This document shows positions 14,965-20,129 of a DNA stretch of 22,592 nucleotides, one piece after another. Source of the DNA: Christensenella sp. UBA1782 (GTDB lineage Bacteria > Bacillota > Clostridia > Christensenellales > DTU072); the NCBI GenBank assembly GCA_002315475.1, contig DCGI01000090.1, forward strand, positions 1 through 22,592, read 5' to 3'. The translations under genes and the position numbers were made by a program. Numbering within the stretch: position 1 is the first letter of the stretch; every line of letters starts with the position of its first letter. Under the pieces are notes generated by a model. That model worked only from the letters and a program-made list of their open reading frames with translations. It had not been told where the DNA came from and made no database searches.

Positions 14965-16205
14965 CGAACAAAAAGACGTTAAAACGCTACCGAATGGACA
15001 ACTCCGCCATCATTTATCCGATGGTAACCACACCGCATGCCCAAAGTAATTACTGTTTGGGGGTGGAATTTTACGAGGAAATCGACGAAAACTTGCTTTT
15101 GCAAGCAATAAACTCGGCTTTGGAAAGATTCCCTTTTTTCAAAGTGAGAATACGTTACGGCTATGCCCGACCGTATTTCGAAGAAAATCCCTTGCCCTAT
15201 AAAATTTCCCAAAAGCCGAAACATATCCTTTCTTTACTCGATTATCGTGCCAATAACGGGTACGTTTTTTATACGTACACCGAAAAAAACGTTCTGCGCA
15301 TGGTCTTTTTCCACGCCCTGTGCGACGCCAACGGCGGCATGGAGTTTTTGAAAACGGTGACCTATCTGTATTTGCGTCTGTCGGGAAAAGAAATATCGGA
15401 CGAAAAGATTCGGCTGGGAGAACCCGCTACCGAAAAGGAAACCGAGGACGCCTTCGATAAGTATTTTCGGAAATTTCCTTTGCTTGCCGGTGCCAAAAAA
15501 ATGGCGGGCGGTTACGCCTTCGGCGTACCCGAAAAGCGGATGAAGGACGTCTATCGCTATAACCGCGTGGAGTGCCGTACCGAGGACGTTTTGCGGGTAT
15601 CTCGCTCTCTGTCTTGTACGGCGACCGTTTTCGTGTGCGCTTTGCTTTCCCTTGCCGTTTACCAAAACTACGGGGAAGGAAAAGACAATATCGTTTTGTT
15701 CGTTCCCGTCAATTATCGTAAGACTTTTCCCTCCGATACCCTCTATAATTTTACGGGTTTTGCCAGGGTAATCGTGCCGAAAACCGCACGAACGGTGGAG
15801 GAACTTTGTCAAGCCATTCAAGCGGAAATGGCGAAACAAACGACGGTAGAAGAATTGCAAATTAAGATGAGTTTTTCCTCTTTGCTCTCCAAAACGGCAT
15901 TACGGTTTTTCCCGTATTTTTTCAAAAAAGCAATCTCCGTCATCGGCAGAAATATCGGTAAACGTCCCACGCAGACGATGATTGTTTCCAATATCGGTTC
16001 GGTGTCTTTTCCCGAAACGGAAGACGTCAGGCGATTTTTGTTTTATCTGAATTGTAACGACAGAACACCCGAAAACGTAGGGGTGCTGTCCTATCGGGGA
16101 AAATTCGTCGTACACTTTACGAGGAAGCTTTTTACCGACAAAACGGACAAAACGTTTTTTACGCTTTTATCTTCCTATCTGCCTTGTATTTTTTCGGAAG
16201 AATAA
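14961..16205 (+). CDS. Condensation-superfamily acyltransferase-like protein (HxxxDxxG)
   Basis: The 414-residue protein shows the chloramphenicol acetyltransferase/condensation-domain layout. An N-terminal half carries the catalytic-type motif FFHALCDANGG (H118, D122, G125), a central basic linker follows, and the C-terminal half has FVPVNYR (a floor-loop-like element, about 255-261) and the late S-N-I-G segment (about 353-356) seen in alcohol acetyltransferase-like and PapA-like proteins. The reaction would be transfer of an acyl group to a hydroxyl or amino group; donor and acceptor are unknown. No carrier protein or adenylation domain is nearby, so it is not part of a visible NRPS. It starts inside the nadK stop and is probably coupled. 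It has no signal peptide or membrane helix. Confidence 0.75.
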   Translation: MTNKKTLKRYRMDNSAIIYPMVTTPHAQSNYCLGVEFYEEIDENLLLQAINSALERFPFFKVRIRYGYARPYFEENPLPYKISQKPKHILSLLDYRANNGYVFYTYTEKNVLRMVFFHALCDANGGMEFLKTVTYLYLRLSGKEISDEKIRLGEPATEKETEDAFDKYFRKFPLLAGAKKMAGGYAFGVPEKRMKDVYRYNRVECRTEDVLRVSRSLSCTATVFVCALLSLAVYQNYGEGKDNIVLFVPVNYRKTFPSDTLYNFTGFARVIVPKTARTVEELCQAIQAEMAKQTTVEELQIKMSFSSLLSKTALRFFPYFFKKAISVIGRNIGKRPTQTMIVSNIGSVSFPETEDVRRFLFYLNCNDRTPENVGVLSYRGKFVVHFTRKLFTDKTDKTFFTLLSSYLPCIFSEE

Positions 16206-16229
16206 CGCATACTTAAACCCATACTTTCC

Positions 16230-17038
16230 ATGCCGATGAAACCCTTGCTCGGCGGGGCTAACGGACTCTTTACGAACCGGCTCGCACTCTATATGCTTTT
16301 TCATCCCTACGAAGAAGTCAAAATCGGCAAATTTCGTTTTTCGTTCACACCGGGAATCATCCCTCGACGAAAGGAAAAAATCGCCAAATCCGTCGGGGAC
16401 GCCGTCGGGAAAGAAGTCTTGGGAGAGAAGGAAATTTTGCAGGTTCTTTCGAGGGAACGCGTCCTGAACCCTTTGCGGTATTTATGCCGAAAAAAGTTTT
16501 CCTCTTTGCAAAATTTTTTTACCGAGGAAGAAACCGTTTCGGGTTTGACGAATATATTGATAAGCTTTTTGAGGGAACAATTCTTAGTGTAACGGGAACC
16601 CGAAAATGCGGTTTGCTCTATTCCGTCGAGCAAAAAAGTCGGAAAAAAATTTTTGAAAAAACGTTGGGTGACGCAGTGGGAGAAGAAAAGGTTCTCGCCC
16701 TGTATCGGCGTTGTTTGCCCGTTCTTACCGAAACCTTGTTTCAAGGGGAAGAAATCCGCAAAGCCGTCGAACGGATAATCAACGAAACGGACATGGCTTT
16801 CATCGAAAAACCGTGTCGAAAAATCGTGCCAAAAGAGAGGAACGCCGTCGTCGTTTTGAGGGGCGTTTCGGGCGCTTTATCGGGTGGGATTTCCCTTCTT
16901 TTTCAGACGTTAAAAAGGACGACCGACACGATACCGACAAGGAAGCCGATGAGCTGCGTCAAACGTAATTTTTCTTTGAAAAAAATGCGGGCGAGCAGGA
17001 AGGTGATTAGCAGACTTCCCGCCGAAATCATGGAGTAA
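16230..17038 (+). pseudogene. DUF445 family membrane protein gene, interrupted by a frameshift
   Basis: The first piece (16230-16592) begins with the DUF445 N-terminal pattern: P-L-L-G-G-A-N-G-L-F-T-N-R-L-A-L, M-L-F-H-P-Y, then F-T-P-G-I-I-P-R-R-K-E-K-I-A. It stops after 120 codons. The family continues in the next frame, with I-N-E-T-D-M-A-F-I-E-K and the C-terminal helix R-G-V-S-G-A-L-S-G-G-I-S-L-L-F. Adding one base anywhere from about 16500 to 16590 would rejoin the frames; the T5 run at 16566-16570 is a natural candidate. The rejoined frame reads on to 17038, 136 bp into the opposing transporter gene, where a normal family member would have ended. ATG 16230 has no ribosome site. It could be a true pseudogene or a sequencing error. 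Function when intact: an unknown membrane protein (the family includes YheB/YtfP-like members). Confidence 0.7.
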
Positions 17039-17805
17039 ATCAAACTCAGATTGAGGACGTTTCTCGATACGATGACCATGACGCAGAAGTTTGTCGCACC
17101 GTTGAGGACGCCCAGTCCCATCGCACACCACCATCCGCGTCGGAGGGACGGCAAAGTACTCTTTGTTTTTTTGTTGTTGATAAGGGTAAGTATCAGATTC
17201 AAAACGATAACGAGAGCCATGGCGTACAGCATGAACTGAAAGCGGTGCGCTCCGCCCGTTTGCCGTTGTTGCAGGGTGGAAAAGATGGTGCAAAGACCGT
17301 TTCCCGTAAAGCTCAAAAGCGAAAAAACGAGCCAAAGTATTTTTTTCTTTTTGGACTTTTTTTCGGATTTTTCGACGAGTTTTTCTTCTTTACTTTTCGG
17401 AACGAAATTGACTAAAAACAGTGCCACGACCAATAAGCCCAAACCCGCCCAAAAAGTCGGTTGAATGGTGTCGTGATAATAGAACACGCCGAAGAAGGTG
17501 GGTATCAAAAGCGAGTATGCCAAAATCAGCGACGTCAAAGAAACGCTGCCTTCTTTCAAAGCTTTGATTTCAAAAATATACCCCAGACAATAAGAACATC
17601 CGAACAGTAACCCGAACAGAAGCGTCGTCTTGTCGAACGTAAATGCAAACGTCTCGGCGAAGCCGTAGAAAAACAGAGCGACGCAGGCTATCAATAGCGT
17701 GCAGACGTAAGGATCGGCATTTTCCTGTCGTCTGTTATATAGGGACGATAAAATATGTTGCCCTGCCTGTAGAACGGGGATAATACAAAGAAGTGCGTAG
17801 TCCAT
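16903..17805 (-). CDS. DMT superfamily (EamA-like) transporter
   Basis: The 300-residue integral membrane protein has about ten helices in two five-helix halves separated by a very basic cytoplasmic loop (KSKEEKLVEKSEKKSKKKK, about 136-154). This is the usual EamA layout; drug/metabolite transporters move small metabolites, and the substrate cannot be inferred here. The ATG at 17805 has no ribosome site and is preceded in the same frame by a TAA and one codon. The good ribosome site belongs to a 25-codon ORF ending there. The 3' end converges with, and is overlapped by, the broken DUF445 reading frame, with no terminator visible between them. Confidence 0.85.
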   Translation of the reverse strand: MDYALLCIIPVLQAGQHILSSLYNRRQENADPYVCTLLIACVALFFYGFAETFAFTFDKTTLLFGLLFGCSYCLGYIFEIKALKEGSVSLTSLILAYSLLIPTFFGVFYYHDTIQPTFWAGLGLLVVALFLVNFVPKSKEEKLVEKSEKKSKKKKILWLVFSLLSFTGNGLCTIFSTLQQRQTGGAHRFQFMLYAMALVIVLNLILTLINNKKTKSTLPSLRRGWWCAMGLGVLNGATNFCVMVIVSRNVLNLSLIYSMISAGSLLITFLLARIFFKEKLRLTQLIGFLVGIVSVVLFNV

Positions 17806-17808
17806 GGT

Positions 17809-17886
17809 TTATAAAAAAGGGAAGAAAGGCTTTTTGCCGCTCGTTCCGTATTCGTTTGCCGAACGTTTTTCATCAAGTTGATTCAT
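17809..17886 (-). CDS. 25-codon upstream ORF, in frame with the DMT transporter
   Basis: ATG at 17886 is preceded by GGAG with a 7-base spacer, placed ideally. The frame encodes a hydrophilic peptide beginning MNQLDEKRSANEYGTSG and ending KKPFFPFL, then TAA. One codon (ACC) later, in the same frame, comes the transporter ATG. Either this is a leader ORF that delivers ribosomes to the transporter by termination-reinitiation, or the transporter once had a longer N-terminus cut by a nonsense mutation. The peptide is not recognised. Confidence 0.55.
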   Translation of the reverse strand: MNQLDEKRSANEYGTSGKKPFFPFL

Positions 17887-17920
17887 GACGTAACTCCGAT
17901 AGTTTTATTTGAGAGGCTTT

Positions 17921-17950
17921 ATTCTATCATAGCGGAAAATTAATTGTCAA
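17921..17950 (-). promoter_or_regulatory. Sigma-A type promoter of the leader ORF/DMT transporter
   Basis: On the minus strand TTGACA (17945-17950) and TAGAAT (17921-17926) are 18 bp apart, 34 bases before the leader ORF start. Its -35 is one arm of an inverted repeat whose other arm is the -35 of the divergent promoter. Confidence 0.72.
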
Positions 17951-17964
17951 TGAAATTATTGACA
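17945..17964. promoter_or_regulatory. Inverted repeat joining two divergent -35 boxes, candidate operator
   Basis: TGTCAAT (17945-17951) and ATTGACA (17958-17964) are exact complements around a 6-base spacer, giving a 20-bp dyad. Each arm holds the consensus -35 of one of the back-to-back promoters. A dimeric repressor here would shut both; the symmetry may equally just reflect two consensus -35 hexamers. Confidence 0.4.
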
Positions 17965-17987
17965 TTCAAAGGAAACTTTCGTATAAT
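17959..17987 (+). promoter_or_regulatory. Perfect-consensus sigma-A promoter upstream of the acyltransferase pair
   Basis: TTGACA (17959-17964) and TATAAT (17982-17987) are both exact consensus with the optimal 17-bp spacer. The next well-supported gene begins about 500 bases downstream, so the transcript has a long leader with two doubtful small ORFs. Confidence 0.85.
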
Positions 17988-18028
17988 GAATGTATTATAT
18001 AGAAAGTAATAATAAAGGTTAATTGACG

Positions 18029-18154
18029 ATGTCGCAAAAATACGGGATAAAAACCGGTGCCGATCATTTTCCAAAAGCATGGTGCGAGGAAAGTAAAAAT
18101 TCATCGTTCCTTATGCCGTCTATACAGAAAAGGGAGGGTTTCCCTCTATTGTAG
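18029..18154 (+). CDS. Possible 41-residue small protein
   Basis: This is the first ATG after the consensus promoter, about 40 bases from the -10, with AAAGG roughly ten bases upstream. The frame reads MSQKYGIKTGADHFPKAW and onward to a TAG. It has no hydrophobic segment and no recognised family. It could be a leader peptide, a small regulatory protein, or the start of a decayed gene. Support is positional only. Confidence 0.3.
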   Translation: MSQKYGIKTGADHFPKAWCEESKNSSFLMPSIQKREGFPLL

Positions 18155-18158
18155 GTTT

Positions 18159-18431
18159 ATGCTGATACGTCGAAAAATCAAAAAGATACTTACTTTTTAC
18201 CTCTCGGATCAATATTCCCCCGAATCGTTGGAAGACCATTTCGAACGTTCGGAAATTTTTTTTGTACAATTAGTTTTGTTTTTATGCACGCTGTTCAGCG
18301 GTAAAAATCTGAATAAAGAAAAAAAAGAGCCGAAAACTGCTCACTCGTGGACGACCGACGAACGAATCGGTTCGTATTCTTTTATTATTTCAAAACGTTT
18401 TATTTATAAACCTATCGTACATTTGTATTAA
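18159..18431 (+). CDS. Possible 90-residue basic protein, or remnant of a decayed gene
   Basis: ATG 18159 follows the stop of the preceding small frame by four bases and opens 90 codons; an in-frame ATG at 18057 would lengthen it but overlaps that frame. The product starts M-L-I-R-R-K-I-K-K-I-L and has a hydrophobic stretch FFVQLVLFLCTLFSG, then a lysine-rich part. There is no clear ribosome site (TAGG is too close to the ATG). I recognise no family. The AT-rich base use and uneven codons compared with the flanking genes suggest that this may not be a functional gene. No terminator is visible between here and the next gene. Confidence 0.25.
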   Translation: MLIRRKIKKILTFYLSDQYSPESLEDHFERSEIFFVQLVLFLCTLFSGKNLNKEKKEPKTAHSWTTDERIGSYSFIISKRFIYKPIVHLY

Positions 18432-18483
18432 CTAAGGTTTTCGCTTGTAGCGGACAAAAAAACAATGTACTTTAGGAGAAATT

Positions 18484-19254
18484 ATGAAAAAAACAGCTTA
18501 TATGCGATTGTTCTGTTGGATAGCGCGTACTTTTGTCGCACGCAAACCGCAATCGCTCTTTGAAGAAAAGCCCGAAGAAGGGGAGTGCGGCGTTTATCTT
18601 GCCAATCATTCCCGAGTGTTCGGGCCGGTAAACATGTATCTTTATTTTGACCGTCCCAAAAAGATTTGGCTCATTCATTATATTTTGGACAAAACCAAAA
18701 TCGCCAATTTCCTATTCATCGACAGTTTTTCGGGAAATGCAAGGAAGTGCAAAAAATTTTGGAGATTGCTTTCTGGCGTAGCCGGTAAACTTATGCATCC
18801 GCTCGTATCGCAAGCGGACGGTATTCCCGTCTATCATGGGGAAGAATGTCAAAAGACCATGCGGGAGACCGTAGAGGCGTTGGATGCGGGGAAGAACATC
18901 GTGATTTTCCCCGAGTCGCCCCGAAAATACTCGCAATATATCAATGAGCTTTATACGGGTTTTGCCGATATCGGCAGAATCTATTATGAGCATACGGGAA
19001 AGAAACTGAAATTCTACCCCACGTACGTCAATTCCGAAATTCGCACGATTTATTACGGGAAACCGACGGAATACAATCCCGAAAACGAACCCGAAGCCGA
19101 GAAAAAGAGAATATCGGAATACGCCCGAGACGGTATCGATCGCCTTGCTTCCTCGGCACCCAACCATTCGCCCGTACCCTTTTATACGCAGGAATGGTAT
19201 GATACGCAAGGACACCATATCGAGCATATGAGTGGGTATTGGAAACAGTTTTAG
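18484..19254 (+). CDS. PlsC-like (LPLAT superfamily) acyltransferase, copy 1, HX4D aspartate missing
   Basis: The 256-residue protein resembles 1-acylglycerol-3-phosphate acyltransferases: block I Y-L-A-N-H-S-R-V-F-G-P (H42), block III-like A-D-G-I-P-V-Y-H-G (111-119) and block IV-like V-I-F-P-E-S-P-R (140-147). In block I the usual HX4D aspartate is G47, so the catalytic His-Asp relay is incomplete. The N-terminal stretch (about 5-19) is amphipathic and may bind the membrane; no full helix is evident. AGGAG precedes ATG 18484. A second copy of identical length starts 22 bases after its stop. The likely setting is phospholipid or lipid-linked acyl transfer at the cytoplasmic face, but activity is uncertain given the missing aspartate. 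Confidence 0.75.
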   Translation: MKKTAYMRLFCWIARTFVARKPQSLFEEKPEEGECGVYLANHSRVFGPVNMYLYFDRPKKIWLIHYILDKTKIANFLFIDSFSGNARKCKKFWRLLSGVAGKLMHPLVSQADGIPVYHGEECQKTMRETVEALDAGKNIVIFPESPRKYSQYINELYTGFADIGRIYYEHTGKKLKFYPTYVNSEIRTIYYGKPTEYNPENEPEAEKKRISEYARDGIDRLASSAPNHSPVPFYTQEWYDTQGHHIEHMSGYWKQF

Positions 19255-19276
19255 AAGAAATCACAGGAGAAAAATC

Positions 19277-20047
19277 ATGAAAAAAACACTATATATGCGG
19301 TTTTTTTGCTTTTTGGCACGCACTTTCGTCGCCCGTAAGCCGCAAGCACTATACGAAGAAAAACCCGAAGAAGGAGAATGTGGCATTTATCTTGCCAATC
19401 ATTCGGGATTAAACGGCCCCGCCAATATGTATTTGTACTTTGACCGTCCCAAAAAGATTTGGCTCATCCACTACGTTTTGGAAAAGGATAAAATCGAGTA
19501 TTTCATTTTTCAAGACTTCTTTTCGGGAAAGGTCAGAAAGCATCAAAAAGCTTGGCGGTTACTTTCGAAAATCGTTGCCGTTTTGTTGCGACCGCTTTTG
19601 GAACAAGCGGACGGCATCCCCGTTTTTCATGGGGAGAGAAGCCGAGAAACCATGCAAAATACGGTAGAAGCGTTGGATGCGGGGAACAATATCGTTATTT
19701 TTCCCGAGTCGCCGAGAAAATTTTCGCAATACGTCAACGAGTTATACACCGGTTTTGCCGATATCGGCAGGTTGTACTACGAGCATACGGGTAAGAAATT
19801 GAAGTTTTATCCGACGTACGTCAGTACCGAACTTCGTACGATATTCTACGGAAAACCGACCGAGTACCAACCCGAAAACGAACCGACCGCCGAAAAGCAG
19901 CGGATTGCCGATTTCGTTCGGGACGGTATCGATCGTATCGCCGCCGCCGCACCCAATCATACGCCCGTTCCGTTCTGTACGAAAGAATGGTACGATGCGC
20001 ACGGAGAGCATATCGAGCACATGAGCGGGTACTGGAAGCAATTCTAA
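19277..20047 (+). CDS. PlsC-like (LPLAT superfamily) acyltransferase, copy 2, HX4D aspartate missing
   Basis: This is a 256-residue tandem paralogue of the preceding gene. The two align without gaps and differ at about 64 positions by my count, giving roughly 75% identity. Block I reads N-H-S-G-L-N-G-P, again with H42 kept and glycine at the aspartate position; A-D-G-I-P-V-F-H-G and V-I-F-P-E-S-P-R are conserved. Divergence is concentrated at residues 67-110 and 121-128, while 129-182 is almost unchanged, which suggests a shared chemistry with differing acceptor or lipid contacts. ATG 19277 is chosen because AGGAG lies at the right distance and the N-terminus then matches copy 1; an in-frame ATG at 19232 would overlap copy 1. 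The FtsX-like permease follows after 82 bases without a terminator. Confidence 0.75.
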   Translation: MKKTLYMRFFCFLARTFVARKPQALYEEKPEEGECGIYLANHSGLNGPANMYLYFDRPKKIWLIHYVLEKDKIEYFIFQDFFSGKVRKHQKAWRLLSKIVAVLLRPLLEQADGIPVFHGERSRETMQNTVEALDAGNNIVIFPESPRKFSQYVNELYTGFADIGRLYYEHTGKKLKFYPTYVSTELRTIFYGKPTEYQPENEPTAEKQRIADFVRDGIDRIAAAAPNHTPVPFCTKEWYDAHGEHIEHMSGYWKQF

Positions 20048-20129
20048 GAGAGCAAACGGATAAATCTTGGATTTTTGCGTATAGGCGTGGATAAAATGTT
20101 GCAGGACATGCAGGAAACGGGAGGATACT

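Noticed and set aside
16560..16592. Programmed -1 frameshifting in the DUF445 gene
   Set aside because: There is no canonical slippery heptamer or downstream stem in the overlap; CTTTTTG is a poor match.
16735..16749. Terminator at the end of the tyrS operon (CCTTG...CAAGG)
   Set aside because: It is a 5-bp stem inside coding sequence with no T tract; no terminator is visible between the convergent genes.
16484..17038. Independent 184-codon gene starting at ATG 16484
   Set aside because: The ATG has no ribosome site and the N-terminal residues do not fit any family; from about 16541 onward it is the out-of-frame continuation of the DUF445 gene.
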